Assembly (NCBI RefSeq): GCF_033441515.1
Contig: NZ_JAWQJT010000002.1
Location: 744,001 to 808,000 of the forward strand
Length of the DNA stretch: 64,000 nt
Direction: 5' to 3'
From: Amycolatopsis solani
Lineage (GTDB): Bacteria; Actinomycetota; Actinomycetes; Mycobacteriales; Pseudonocardiaceae
The translations under genes and the position numbers were made by a program. Below the pieces are notes generated by a model that was not told the DNA's origin, made no database searches, and saw nothing but the letters and a program-made list of their open reading frames with translations. Below are positions 52,139 to 64,000 of this stretch, piece by piece (the first letter of the stretch is position 1; every line of letters begins with the position of its first letter).

Positions 52139-53065
52139 ATGGAGCTTTCGTTGCACCGCTTGAGGATGCTTCGCGAGCTGCACCGCCGGGGAACCGTGAC
52201 GGCGGCGGCCGCCGCGCTGCACTACACCGCTTCGGCGGTATCGCAGCAGCTCGCGCAACTGGAACGCGACGTGGGAGCGAAGCTGTTCGAACGGCTCGGC
52301 CGCCGGGTCCAGCTGACCGAGCTGGGCACGCTGCTGACGGAGCACGCGGAGGAGATCCTCGGCTCGGTGGAGCGCGCGACGCTCGCGCTGGAGGAGGCGC
52401 AGGAGTCCCGCACGGTCCGGCTGACCGCCGGGGTGTGGGCGTCGGTGGCCTCCGGCCTGCTCCCGACCGCGCTGACCGCGCTGGCCGGCGAGCACCCCGG
52501 CATCCAGGTGCGGACCCGCGAGCTGGCGCCCGAGGACACCGCCGACGCGGTCCGGGACGGCAGCCTCGACCTGTCGTTCGTCATCGACTACTCCGACTCG
52601 CCGACCACTTGGGACGCCGGGCTGGAGCGCGCGGTCGTGGCCGTGGAGCGCCTGCACGCGGCGGTGCCGCGGGGCGCGGTGCCCTCGGGGTCGGCGTCAC
52701 TGGACGACCTCGCCGAGCACCCGTGGATCCTGGCCAGTGCGAAGTCGCACTTCGGCCGCGCCATGCGCACCGCCTGCCAGCGGCACGGCTTCGCCCCGAA
52801 GATCAACCACGAAGTCGAGGAGCAGTCGACGGCGATGGCGATGGTCGGCGCCGGACTGGGCGTCACCCTGGTCTCCGACCTCGGCCTGCGCCTGCTGCGG
52901 CCGCCGGGGATCGACGTCGTCCCGCTCACCACCCCGTTGCTCCGAACGGTTTCGATCGCTTACCGGCGGACCGCGTTCCGGCGGCCCGCGTTGCACCTGG
53001 TGATCGAGGCCGTGCGCGCGTCAGCGGCCGAATTGGGCCTCGGCACGGAGTCCGCTTTGCCCTGA
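52139..53065 (+). CDS. LysR family transcriptional regulator
   Basis: The 308-residue protein has the LysR HTH (HRLRMLRELHRRGTVTAAAAALHYTASAVSQQLAQLERDVGAKLFERLGRRVQLT) and a periplasmic-binding-fold effector domain. The ATG 52139 start is within 120 bp of the divergent amino-acid dehydrogenase, the natural target. LysR proteins usually activate the divergent gene in response to the pathway substrate, here presumably an amino or keto acid. Confidence 0.9.
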   Translation: MELSLHRLRMLRELHRRGTVTAAAAALHYTASAVSQQLAQLERDVGAKLFERLGRRVQLTELGTLLTEHAEEILGSVERATLALEEAQESRTVRLTAGVWASVASGLLPTALTALAGEHPGIQVRTRELAPEDTADAVRDGSLDLSFVIDYSDSPTTWDAGLERAVVAVERLHAAVPRGAVPSGSASLDDLAEHPWILASAKSHFGRAMRTACQRHGFAPKINHEVEEQSTAMAMVGAGLGVTLVSDLGLRLLRPPGIDVVPLTTPLLRTVSIAYRRTAFRRPALHLVIEAVRASAAELGLGTESALP

Positions 53066-53186
53066 TCCGGGAATTCTTACGGAGTGGTGATGGCGTCTTG
53101 CGGGGCAAGACGAGCCCTGAATTTGTCGTACCCCGCGTGTAGCGTCCGAAGTCAAGAAGTTCCACCACCCGGAACAAGGAACGGAC

Positions 53187-54455
53187 ATGACAGAAGCGTC
53201 TACGATGCACGATTTTCCCGAGAAGTCGGGTAGTGCGTCCAACCAGACCGCACGGGTCCTCGCGGACCGCGCGGCCGGGGAGGCGTACGTCGCATCGGTG
53301 TGCTTCAAGCACGGGCCACCCCGCCTGATCGGCGTGGAGCTGGAGTTCACCGTGCACCACGCCGACAACCCGGCAAGACCGCTCGACGCGGACGTACTCG
53401 CCACGGCGCTCGGCCCGCACACCCCGCGGACACTGCGTCCTGACAGCCCCGCAACGCCCCTCCCGGCCGGCAGCCCGGTCAGCCTCGAACCCGGCTGCCA
53501 AGTCGAAATCTCCACCCCTCCCCAGGCCACGCTCCGCGAACTCGACGCGGTCGTCTCGGCCGATCTGCGCCACCTGCGCACTCTCCTCGCCCGGCACGGG
53601 CTCGAACTCGGCGAAACCGGCATCGACGCGCACCGCGCGCCGCGCCGGGTCCTGCGCACGCCGCGCTACGCGGCGATGGAACGCCGGTTCGCGACGATCG
53701 GCCCCGGCGGCATCACGATGATGTGCAGCACCGCGGGCCTGCAGGTGTGCGTCGACGCGGGGGAGGCCGACCAGTACGCGTTCCGCTGGGCGGCCGCCCA
53801 CGCCATGGGCCCGCCGTTGCTGGCCCTCTTCGCCAACTCCCGCGTCCACGCCGGACGCGACACGGGGTTCGCCTCCGCCCGCTGGCTCGCGGTGCACGAC
53901 ACCGAAGCGGTCCGGTCGCGCACCGAACGCGCCGGGGACGAACCCGCCGAGGAGTGGGCCGCCCGCATGATGGACACGCCGTTGCTGGTGCTGCCCCGCG
54001 GTGACCGGCCGTGGGACGCGCCGGAGGGGCTGACGTTCGGCGACTGGATCGACGGCAGGGGCGCGGCCGCCCTGCTGCCGAAGCCGACGTCGGCGGACCT
54101 CGACTACCACCTCACGACAATGTTCACCCCGGTCCGCCCGCAGGGGTACCTGGAGATCCGGTACCTCGACGCGCAGCCGCCGGGCGCGTGGCTGCCGCCG
54201 GTCGCGCTCGTCACGGCGCTGCTCGCCCGTCCCGCCACCGTGGACAAGGTGCTCGACCTGTGCGCGCCGGTGGCGGGCCGGTGGACCACCGCGGCGCGGT
54301 GCGGCCTCGAGGATCCGGGGCTGGCCGCCGTCGCGGCCGCGCTGGCCGACCTGGGCTGCGCCGAGCTGGGCGAGACCGGACTGGCGGAAGAAACGATCAC
54401 CGAGATCAGCGAGAGCGTGCAGGGGCGCGTGTCCCGATCGAGGAGCGAAGCATGA
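53187..54455 (+). CDS. egtA: Glutamate-cysteine ligase EgtA
   Basis: The 422-residue GCS2-type ligase has LIGVELEFTVHH near the N-terminus (substrate and ATP site) and GCQVEISTPPQ and TMMCSTAGLQV in the core. It joins glutamate and cysteine to gamma-glutamylcysteine, the sulfur donor for EgtB. It opens the ergothioneine operon egtABCD with an ATGA overlap to egtB. ATG 53187 is a clear start. TAGCGT at 53140-53145 may be the -10 box, and a small hairpin (GTCTTGC/GCAAGAC, 53095-53111) lies upstream. Confidence 0.93.
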   Translation: MTEASTMHDFPEKSGSASNQTARVLADRAAGEAYVASVCFKHGPPRLIGVELEFTVHHADNPARPLDADVLATALGPHTPRTLRPDSPATPLPAGSPVSLEPGCQVEISTPPQATLRELDAVVSADLRHLRTLLARHGLELGETGIDAHRAPRRVLRTPRYAAMERRFATIGPGGITMMCSTAGLQVCVDAGEADQYAFRWAAAHAMGPPLLALFANSRVHAGRDTGFASARWLAVHDTEAVRSRTERAGDEPAEEWAARMMDTPLLVLPRGDRPWDAPEGLTFGDWIDGRGAAALLPKPTSADLDYHLTTMFTPVRPQGYLEIRYLDAQPPGAWLPPVALVTALLARPATVDKVLDLCAPVAGRWTTAARCGLEDPGLAAVAAALADLGCAELGETGLAEETITEISESVQGRVSRSRSEA

Positions 54456-55795
54456 GCACAGAGGCCGAAGCACTGGACGAGCTGAGCGCGCAGGACCTGC
54501 GCGCCCGTGCCGCCGAAGCACTGACGAGGGCGCGGGCGCGCAGCGTGGCGCTGACCGACGCGGTCGACGACGAAGACCTGGTCCGCCAGCACTCCAAGCT
54601 GATGTCGCCGCTGGTCTGGGACCTGGCGCACATCGGTGTCCAGGAGGAGCTGTGGCTGGTCCGCGACGTCGGCGGCCGGGAACCGCTGCGCCCGGACATC
54701 GACGACATCTACGACGCCTTCCAGCACGCCAGGGCCGACCGGCCGGAGCTGCCGCTCCTCGGCCCGGCCGAGGCACGCGCGTACGTGAAGCAGGTTCGCG
54801 AGAAGGCGTTCGACGTGCTGGAACGCGTGCCGCTGGGGGGCAGCAGGCTGACCGAGCGGGCGTTCGCGTTCGGCATGATCACCCAGCACGAACAGCAGCA
54901 CGACGAGACCATGCTGGCCACCCACCAGCTGCGCCAGGGCGACCCGGTGCTGCACGCGCCGGAACCGCCGCCCGCCCGCGCCGGCACGCTGCCGGCCGAG
55001 GTGCTGGTGCCGGGCGGCGCGTTCACGATGGGCACGTCGGCTGAGCCGTGGGCGCTGGACAACGAGCGCCCGGCGCACGAGCTCGCCGTCGAGGCGTTCT
55101 GGCTGGACACGGTCCCGGTCACCTGCGGGGCGTACGCCGAGTTCCTGGACGCCGGCGGCTACGACGACGAGCAGTGGTGGAGCCCGGCGGGCTGGGCGTT
55201 CCGGACGGAAGCCGGCGTCACCGCGCCGCGGTTCTGGCACCGGGAGCAGGACGGCTGGTGGCGGACCCGGTTCGGGGTCTACGAGCGCGTCACGGCCGCC
55301 GAGCCGGTCGTGCACGTCTCCTACTACGAGGCCGAGGCCTACGCGGCCTGGGCCGGGCGGCGGCTGCCGACCGAAGCGGAGTGGGAGAAGGCGGCGCGGT
55401 TCGACCCGGCCACCGGCCGGTCACGCCGGTTCCCGTGGGGTGACGAGGAGCCGGGTGCCGAGCACGCCAACCTCGGCCAGCGGCACCTGCGCCCGGCGCC
55501 GGCGGGGGCGTACCCGGCCGGCGCGTCGCCGTCCGGCGCGCACCAGCTGATCGGCGACGTCTGGGAGTGGACGAGCACCGACTTCCACGGCTACCCGGGC
55601 TTCGCGCCGTTCCCGTACCGGGAGTACTCGGAGGTCTTCTTCGGACCGGAGTACAAGGTGCTGCGCGGTGGCTCGTTCGGCACGGACTCGGCCGCGATCC
55701 GGGGCACGTTCCGCAACTGGGACTACCCGATCCGGCGGCAGATCTTCGCCGGCTTCCGGACGGCCCGCGACGCGGCGCCCGGCGAGGTGGGCTAG
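54452..55795 (+). CDS. egtB: Ergothioneine sulfoxide synthase EgtB
   Basis: The 447-residue non-heme iron enzyme has an N-terminal DinB-like domain with the iron ligands His60 (WDLAHI), His146 and His150 (QHEQQH). Its C-terminal FGE-sulfatase domain has RLPTEAEWEKAARFDP, FPWGDEEPGAEHANL, GDVWEWTSTDF and VLRGGSFGT. It couples hercynine to gamma-glutamylcysteine with O2. ATG 54452 overlaps egtA by four bases. All key residues are present, so the enzyme should be active. Confidence 0.95.
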   Translation: MSTEAEALDELSAQDLRARAAEALTRARARSVALTDAVDDEDLVRQHSKLMSPLVWDLAHIGVQEELWLVRDVGGREPLRPDIDDIYDAFQHARADRPELPLLGPAEARAYVKQVREKAFDVLERVPLGGSRLTERAFAFGMITQHEQQHDETMLATHQLRQGDPVLHAPEPPPARAGTLPAEVLVPGGAFTMGTSAEPWALDNERPAHELAVEAFWLDTVPVTCGAYAEFLDAGGYDDEQWWSPAGWAFRTEAGVTAPRFWHREQDGWWRTRFGVYERVTAAEPVVHVSYYEAEAYAAWAGRRLPTEAEWEKAARFDPATGRSRRFPWGDEEPGAEHANLGQRHLRPAPAGAYPAGASPSGAHQLIGDVWEWTSTDFHGYPGFAPFPYREYSEVFFGPEYKVLRGGSFGTDSAAIRGTFRNWDYPIRRQIFAGFRTARDAAPGEVG

Positions 55796-55799
55796 GCGC

Positions 55800-56555
55800 A
55801 TGTGCCGCCACATCGGCTACCTCGGCGAGCCGGTTTCGCCCGCCGAGGTGCTCTTCCGCGCCCCGCATTCGCTGCTGGTGCAGTCCTACGCGCCGGCGGA
55901 CATGCGCGGCGGCGGCTCGGTGAACGCCGACGGGTTCGGGCTGGGGTGGTACCCCGGCCCGGGCTCGCCGCCGCTGCGCCACCGCCGCTCGACTCCCTTG
56001 TGGACGGACGAGACGCTGCCGCCGCTCGCCGCGGCGGTGACCTCGGGCGCGTTCGTCGCCGCGGTCCGCAACGGCACCACCGGCATGCCGGTGACCGAGG
56101 CGGCCGCGGCGCCGTTCACCGAGGGCCGCCTGCTGTTCAGCCACAACGGCGTCGTCCGCGGCTGGCCGGGATCCCTGGCCGAACTGGCCAAGACCCTGCC
56201 CGTCACCGAACTGCTGACCCTGGAGGCGCCGACGGACTCGGCGGTGCTCTGGGCGTTGCTGCGCGCGAGGCTCGCCACCGGCGAGGATCCCCTCGAAGCG
56301 GTGACGTGGCTGGTGACCACTGTGGACGCCGCCGCGCCCGGCTCGCGGCTCAACTTCCTGCTCACCGACGGCGAAACGCTGATCGGCACCGCTTGGACGC
56401 ACGCGTTGTCAGTGCTGGAAACACCGGCCGGCGTGCTGCTGTCCTCCGAACCCTGTGACGGCGATCCGCGCTGGCGGCCCGTCCCCGACCACCACGCCGT
56501 GCGCGCCACCGCGGCCGGCGTCGAACTGCTTCCCCTGACCCAGGAGAACCCATGA
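55800..56555 (+). CDS. egtC: Ergothioneine amidohydrolase EgtC
   Basis: The 251-residue class II glutamine amidotransferase-fold hydrolase starts MCRHIGYLG, so Cys2 becomes the N-terminal nucleophile after Met removal. The NADGFGLGWY and FSHNGVVRGW segments are diagnostic. It removes glutamate from the EgtB product. ATG 55800 is five bases after egtB, and the gene overlaps egtD by four bases. Confidence 0.94.
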   Translation: MCRHIGYLGEPVSPAEVLFRAPHSLLVQSYAPADMRGGGSVNADGFGLGWYPGPGSPPLRHRRSTPLWTDETLPPLAAAVTSGAFVAAVRNGTTGMPVTEAAAAPFTEGRLLFSHNGVVRGWPGSLAELAKTLPVTELLTLEAPTDSAVLWALLRARLATGEDPLEAVTWLVTTVDAAAPGSRLNFLLTDGETLIGTAWTHALSVLETPAGVLLSSEPCDGDPRWRPVPDHHAVRATAAGVELLPLTQENP

Positions 56556-57529
56556 CCGAAGTCGATCTCGACCACCACCGCTCCGGCGACGCCGTCACCG
56601 CGGAACTGCGCGCGGACGTCGTCGCCGGGCTCACCGCGGAGCGGAAGTGGCTGCCGCCCAAGTGGTTCTACGACGCCGAAGGCAGCGAGCTGTTCGAGAA
56701 GATCACCCAGCTGCCGGAGTACTACCCGACCCGCAGCGAGCGCGAGGTGCTGGCCGCGCACGCCGGCGACGTCGCCCGGCTGTCCGGCGCGCACACGCTC
56801 GTCGAGCTGGGCTCGGGGTCGAGCGAGAAGACCCGCCTGCTGCTCGACGCGCTCACCGCGCACGGCACGCTGGAGGCGTTCGTCCCGCTGGACGTGTCCG
56901 AGTCGGCGCTCGCCGATGCCGCCGAGGCGATCTCGGCGGACTACCCGGGGCTGACGGTCCGCGGCGTCGTCGGCGACTTCACCCAGCACCTGGCCCTGCT
57001 GCCCGGGGGCCAGCCCCGGGTGGTGGCGTTCCTCGGCGGCACCATCGGCAACTTCCTGCCCGCCGAGCGCGCGGCCTTCCTGCGGTCCGTGCGGGAGGTC
57101 CTCGACGAAGGGGAGTGGCTGCTCCTCGGCACCGACCTGGTCAAGGACGCGGGCATCCTCGAACGCGCCTACGACGACGCCGCGGGCGTGACGGCGGAGT
57201 TCGACAAGAACGTGCTGCGGGTGATCAACGCGCGGCTCGGCGCGAACTTCGACACCGACGAGTTCGACCACGTCTCGCACTGGGACGCGGAAAACGAGTG
57301 GATCGAGATGCGCCTGCGGGCCCGGCGCGCGCTCACCGTCGAGATCCCGGGCGCCGGCCTCACGGTGACCTTCGCCGAAGGCGAGCACATCCGCACGGAG
57401 ATCTCGGCGAAATTCCGGCCGTCCGGCGTCGAGGCGGAGCTGGCCGCGGCCGGGTTCGAGCTGGCGCACTGGTGGACCGACTCCCAGCAGCGGTTCGGGG
57501 TGAGCCTGGCAAGATCTGTGCGTGGCTAA
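56552..57529 (+). CDS. egtD: L-histidine N-alpha-methyltransferase EgtD
   Basis: The 325-residue SAM-dependent enzyme contains WFYDAEGSELFEKITQLPEYYPTRSEREVL, ELGSGSSEKTRLLLDAL (SAM loop) and FLGGTIGNFLP, all diagnostic of EgtD. It trimethylates histidine to hercynine, the first committed step. The start overlaps egtC; its end overlaps the following Ddn-like gene by eight bases, so that gene is in the operon. egtE, the usual PLP C-S lyase, is not next. Confidence 0.95.
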   Translation: MTEVDLDHHRSGDAVTAELRADVVAGLTAERKWLPPKWFYDAEGSELFEKITQLPEYYPTRSEREVLAAHAGDVARLSGAHTLVELGSGSSEKTRLLLDALTAHGTLEAFVPLDVSESALADAAEAISADYPGLTVRGVVGDFTQHLALLPGGQPRVVAFLGGTIGNFLPAERAAFLRSVREVLDEGEWLLLGTDLVKDAGILERAYDDAAGVTAEFDKNVLRVINARLGANFDTDEFDHVSHWDAENEWIEMRLRARRALTVEIPGAGLTVTFAEGEHIRTEISAKFRPSGVEAELAAAGFELAHWWTDSQQRFGVSLARSVRG

Positions 57530-57998
57530 TCCTCTCCGGGCACTGGCCCGGGCCGTCGGCACGAAGCCGTGGCTGATGCGCACCGCGCGGTTCGTCGTGT
57601 GGGCGGACAAGAAACTGCACAAGGCGTTCGGCGGCCGGGTGAGCCTCGTGGCGCTCGCCGGGCTGCCGTCGCTGCGCCTCACGACCACGGGCCGCAAGAG
57701 CGGGCTGGCCCGCAGCACCAACCTGCTCTACTACCCGCACGGTGCCGACTTCGTGCTGACGGCCTCCAACTGGGGCCGTCAGCACGACCCCGCGTGGGCG
57801 CTGAACCTGCGCGCCGACCCGAAGGCCGGGGTCGCGCTGGCCGGACGTCCCGTCGAGGTCGTCGCGCGGGAGCTGACCGGCGGGGAGTACGAGGCGATGT
57901 GGCGCGAGCTGCTGGAGTTCTGGCCGGGGTACGCGATGGAGCAGCGGGAAGCCGGGCGCCCGTTGCCGGTTTTCCTCCTCACCCGGGTCGTCGGGTAG
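57522..57998 (+). CDS. F420-dependent nitroreductase (Ddn/DUF385) family protein
   Basis: The 158-residue protein has the Ddn-family core LRLTTTGRKSGLARSTNLLYYPHGADFVLTASNWG and PAWALNLRADPKAGVALAGR. The split-barrel fold binds deazaflavin F420 in characterised relatives. GTG 57522 lies within the end of egtD, so it is co-expressed with ergothioneine synthesis. It might reduce a quinone or an oxidised ergothioneine-related compound. It cannot replace EgtE chemically by homology. Confidence 0.85.
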   Translation: MANPLRALARAVGTKPWLMRTARFVVWADKKLHKAFGGRVSLVALAGLPSLRLTTTGRKSGLARSTNLLYYPHGADFVLTASNWGRQHDPAWALNLRADPKAGVALAGRPVEVVARELTGGEYEAMWRELLEFWPGYAMEQREAGRPLPVFLLTRVVG

Positions 57999-58115
57999 GT
58001 GCCCACCATCCTTTCGGCCGGTGACGGCTTTCGCCGGTTTGTGCCAGTCTCTCCCGGGTAACGCGCCGTGACGTCCTGGACGCGCGGTGGATGCGTGACC
58101 TAGGGAGGAGACGTC

Positions 58116-59756
58116 TTGCGGAGATCCACCAGAGGCCGGATACGCTCGTTCGCGCTGGTCGGAGCGCTGGTGGCCGGGCTCGGCACCGCCGGGACGGCGG
58201 GTACCGCCGCGGCGGCCACCGAAGCCGCGGTCAAGCCGGCGGTCGTCGGGGCGACCGCCGCGCCGAACTGGGGCACCTGCCCGGCGGCCACCCTCGCCGG
58301 GGTGCCCGCGGACCAGGTCAAGTACTACAGCTGCGCCCGCTACCGCGTCCCGATCGACCACGACAACGCCACGCTCGGCACGATCGACATCGCCTTGCTC
58401 AAGCGCGCGGCCCGCACGCCGGACCAGCGCGTCGGCTCGCTGTTCCTCAACCCCGGCGGACCCGGCGGGTCCGGCCTGCGGATGCCGATCAGCGGCCAGT
58501 TCTACTTCCAGCCGCAGGTGCTCGACCGCTTCGACCTCGTCGGGTTCGACCCGCGCGGGGTCGGCCAGAGCAACCCGCTGCGCTGCTTCACCACCCAGGA
58601 GGACGCGGACGAGGTCTTCGCCGCGCAGATCCCGGTGCCGCTGTCGCGCACCGAGATCTCCGGGACGCTCGCCAGCTACCGCGACTACGGGCAGTTCTGC
58701 AAGAACAACGCGGGTTCGCTGCTCAACCACATGTCCACCAAGGACGTCGTGCGCGACCTCGACACGCTGCGCGCGGCGGTCGGCGACCAGAAGCTGAGCT
58801 ACGTCGGCTTCTCCTACGGCACGCTGATCGGGTCGACCTACGCCGCGATGTTCCCGAAGCAGTCGCGGGCCATCGTGATCGACGGCAACGTCGACCCGGC
58901 GCTGCGCACCAGCGACGGCGTCCAGTACGACCGGGAACGCGCGCAGGGCTTCGAAATCGCCCTCGACGGTTTCCTCAAGCGCTGCGACCAGGTCGGCGCG
59001 AAGTGCGCGTTCAGCGACGGCACCCCGCGGGCGAAGTTCGACGAGCTCCGCGAGTACCTGCGCAAGCAGCCGATCACCGTCCCCGGCGGCGGCACGGTCG
59101 ACATCAACCAGTTCACCGGCGGCGTTTCGAGCGTCCTGTACTCGCCGTCGGCGTTCCCCGGCCTGGCCGAGGACCTGCAGGCGCTCTACACCGCCATCCA
59201 CCCGGCGGGCGCGCAGGCGCAGGCGCTGCAGGCCAAGCCGCTGAAGGCGCTCACCCCCGGCAAGCAGGGCCTGGCCGACCAGAACCCGGACAGCCCCTAC
59301 ACCAGCGACGACTCGTACTTCGCGGTCAACTGCTCGGACAAGCCGTTCCGGATCAAGCAGGACCAGGTGCCGGGGATCGCGGCCCAGTGGGAGCGCGAAT
59401 CGCGCACCTTCGGCCGCTACCAGGCGTTCGCCGACACCGCGGGCTGCCCGGTGTGGCCGGCGAAGAAGCCGGACGTCTACCGCGGCCCGTGGCGGGCGAA
59501 GACCGACGTCCCGGTCGTCGTGGTCGGCAACTACTACGACCCGGCGACGCAGTACAAGTTCGCCCAGCGGATGGCGAACGAGCTGGGCAACGCCCGGCTG
59601 CTGTCGGTCGACGCGTTCGGTCACTGCATCCTCGGTGACGCCCTCGGCGTCGACAAGGCCGTGGCCGACTACCTGATCGACCTCAAGGCGCCGGCGAGCG
59701 GCCAGGTGTTCCAGCCGAACGTCCAGCCGTTCGAGACGGCGGGCGCCCAGGGCTGA
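58116..59756 (+). CDS. Secreted alpha/beta hydrolase, tripeptidyl aminopeptidase (TAP) type
   Basis: The 546-residue protein has a Sec signal peptide (RGRIRSFALVGALVAGLGTAG, probable cleavage near AAA) and the TAP layout: NPGGPGGSGLR oxyanion loop, GFDPRGVGQSNP, the Ser nucleophile in SYVGFSYGTLIGS, a TAP-type C-terminal domain, Asp in GNYYDPATQ and His in DAFGHCIL. It releases tripeptides or hydrolyses peptides outside the cell. The start is TTG 58116 with AGGGAGGAG five bases upstream. A strong terminator follows. Confidence 0.88.
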   Translation: MRRSTRGRIRSFALVGALVAGLGTAGTAGTAAAATEAAVKPAVVGATAAPNWGTCPAATLAGVPADQVKYYSCARYRVPIDHDNATLGTIDIALLKRAARTPDQRVGSLFLNPGGPGGSGLRMPISGQFYFQPQVLDRFDLVGFDPRGVGQSNPLRCFTTQEDADEVFAAQIPVPLSRTEISGTLASYRDYGQFCKNNAGSLLNHMSTKDVVRDLDTLRAAVGDQKLSYVGFSYGTLIGSTYAAMFPKQSRAIVIDGNVDPALRTSDGVQYDRERAQGFEIALDGFLKRCDQVGAKCAFSDGTPRAKFDELREYLRKQPITVPGGGTVDINQFTGGVSSVLYSPSAFPGLAEDLQALYTAIHPAGAQAQALQAKPLKALTPGKQGLADQNPDSPYTSDDSYFAVNCSDKPFRIKQDQVPGIAAQWERESRTFGRYQAFADTAGCPVWPAKKPDVYRGPWRAKTDVPVVVVGNYYDPATQYKFAQRMANELGNARLLSVDAFGHCILGDALGVDKAVADYLIDLKAPASGQVFQPNVQPFETAGAQG

Positions 59757-59764
59757 GCCACGGG

Positions 59765-59801
59765 AAGGCCGGGGTGACGCAGCGAACGTCGCCCCGGCCT
59801 T
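59765..59801 (+). terminator. Terminator after the TAP-type peptidase gene
   Basis: AAGGCCGGGG (59765-59774) and GACG pair with CGTC and CCCCGGCCTT (59792-59801), followed by TT. A stem of about 15 bp with a U-rich end (TTTT at 59800-59803) makes this a standard intrinsic terminator. Confidence 0.88.
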
Positions 59802-59980
59802 TTCGCGTCCGGTACGGTTGCGGGGCTTGATCGACCACGAGTGCGGAAGCGAGGTGAGCGGCACATGCCAGCGGACAGTCATCGGACGGCCAGGCGCGCG
59901 CTCACCGGGGGTTTCCGGCGGGGCTGACGTCCGGCCGCCCCCTGTCCGGCAGTGCGCGCACGCCGGAAAAGAGCCGGATC

Positions 59981-60685
59981 ATGACCATCTTCGAAATGCT
60001 GCTGCGCGTCGGCGCCGGGGTCGGCCTGGGTGCCGTCATCGGGATCGAGCGCCAGTTCCGGGCCCGGCTGGCCGGGCTGCGCACCAACGCGCTGGTCGCC
60101 GTCGGGGCGACCCTCTTCGTGCTGCTGTCGGCACACGGCTTCGGCGGGCTGGCGTCGAGCGGTGACGCCGACCCGACGCGCGTCGCCGCGCAGATCGTCT
60201 CGGGCATCGGGTTCCTCGGTGCCGGGGTGATCATGCGCGACGGCCTCAACGTCCGCGGCCTCAACACGGCGGCCACGCTGTGGTGCTCGGCCGCGGTCGG
60301 CGCCCTCTCCGGCGCGGGGCTGTACGCGGTCGCGGTGGCCGGCACGGCGGTCGTGGTGGGGGTGAACGTGGTGCTGCGCCCGCTCGGCCGCGTCGTCGAC
60401 CGCCGCCCGGACACGGGGGAGGAGACGCCGACGAAGTACGCCTTCCAGGCCGTCACGCGCGACGCGACCGAGGCCCACGTCCGCGCGCTGCTGGTGCAGT
60501 CGTTGACCCGCACGGACTTCCGCCTGCTGTCGGTGCTGAGCACCGACCTCGAGGACCGCACGGTCGAGGTCCGCGCCGAGCTGATCGGCGACCAGCGCGA
60601 CGACGCCCAGATGGAAGCGGCGGTTTCGCGGCTTTCGCTGGAGCCGTCGGTGTCGAGCGTGCGGTGGGACGCGGTGCCCGCATGA
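59981..60685 (+). CDS. MgtC/SapB family membrane protein
   Basis: The 234-residue protein has four to five N-terminal helices with the MgtC signature (GIERQFRARLAGLRTNALVAVGATLFVLLS, QIVSGIGFLGAGVIMRDGLNVRGLNTAATLWCSAAVGALSG). A C-terminal ACT-like soluble domain follows (about residues 150-234). MgtC proteins support growth at low Mg2+ and survival in acid by interacting with ATP synthase or membrane potential. The ATG start follows a GC-rich leader of about 200 bases in which I could not match an Mg2+ riboswitch. Confidence 0.9.
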   Translation: MTIFEMLLRVGAGVGLGAVIGIERQFRARLAGLRTNALVAVGATLFVLLSAHGFGGLASSGDADPTRVAAQIVSGIGFLGAGVIMRDGLNVRGLNTAATLWCSAAVGALSGAGLYAVAVAGTAVVVGVNVVLRPLGRVVDRRPDTGEETPTKYAFQAVTRDATEAHVRALLVQSLTRTDFRLLSVLSTDLEDRTVEVRAELIGDQRDDAQMEAAVSRLSLEPSVSSVRWDAVPA

Positions 60686-60687
60686 GA

Positions 60688-60721
60688 AAGGCCTCCCCGC
60701 TCGCGAGAGCGGGGAGGCCTT
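60688..60721. terminator. Bidirectional terminator between mgtC-like gene and acnA
   Basis: AAGGCCTCCCCGCTC (60688-60702) pairs perfectly with GAGCGGGGAGGCCTT (60707-60721) around GCGA. It lies between two convergent genes, 15 bases past the aconitase stop on the minus strand. Confidence 0.9.
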
Positions 60722-60736
60722 CGTCACGGAAAACCC

Positions 60737-64000
<3,264 letters not shown>

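Noticed and set aside
59804..59980. Possible Mg2+ riboswitch (M-box) before the MgtC-like gene
   Set aside because: AGGTGAG is present, but the rest of the conserved M-box core could not be matched, so it is left unannotated.

Overview
The window is high-GC (about 70% or more) actinobacterial chromosome with dense coding, many GTG starts and 4-base ATGA/GTGA overlaps. A member of the Pseudonocardiales, most plausibly Amycolatopsis or a close relative, fits best. The evidence is mycobacterial-type gene order without mycobacterial genes such as PE/PPE or mce, a DUF3558 lipoprotein beside an EspG-type type VII secretion gene, F420-linked enzymes, a GarA/OdhI regulator and an ergothioneine cluster. 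The genus is inferred, since there is no rRNA. I saw no tRNA, rRNA, CRISPR array, insertion sequence or prophage.

Layout. 1-10.7 kb: a truncated membrane glycosyltransferase-like gene; IclR and TetR regulators; an MpaB-type oxygenase with an F420-dependent oxidoreductase; a GPH-type symporter overlapping a sphingosine-1-phosphate-lyase-like PLP enzyme; and a MarR / 14-TM exporter / dienelactone hydrolase operon. 10.8-15.6 kb: a zinc-starvation island with a His-rich protein, a COG0523 metallochaperone, cysteine-free paralogs of L31, L32, L28, L33, S14 and S18, and a COG0523 relative without a P-loop lysine (Mrf/Rv0106-like). 15.6-21 kb: siroheme/B12 methyltransferase-dehydrogenase fusion, a kinase, hydrolase, crotonase and acyl-CoA synthetase. 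21-31.6 kb: two paralogous lipoproteins, then the conserved block pgsA-like, gcvH, garA, ftsR, bifunctional nuclease, (MerR, thioredoxin, TetR), mcdR-like MerR and gcvP, with a tandem glycine riboswitch before gcvP.

31.7-42.4 kb: a more accessory region with a LuxR regulator; a secreted Asp-rich repeat protein; a sugar-nucleotide/glycosyltransferase group (epimerase, GT-C/GT2 fusion, GtrA) next to a clear UDP-sulfoquinovose synthase; an XRE regulator with two matching palindromes beside a catalytically degenerate aldo/keto reductase; and a membrane protein with a long 12-residue repeat array. 42.4-50 kb: two CNNM/CBS transporters, an AcnR-type repressor and a small type VII secretion-associated operon. 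50-64 kb: iminopeptidase, amino-acid dehydrogenase with LysR, the egtABCD ergothioneine operon ending in a Ddn-like enzyme instead of egtE, a secreted TAP-type peptidase, MgtC, aconitase with an AcnR-type operator, and the start of a divergent secreted protein at the RipA position.

Functional links. AcnR at 46 kb and the aconitase promoter at 63.7 kb carry the same CAGNAC-N4-GTNCTG type palindrome, so they probably form one regulatory circuit although 15 kb apart. GarA, GcvH/GcvP and aconitase all bear on central carbon and nitrogen flux. Most candidates for new biology lie in the 33-42 kb accessory stretch and in the two divergent operons of the zinc island.
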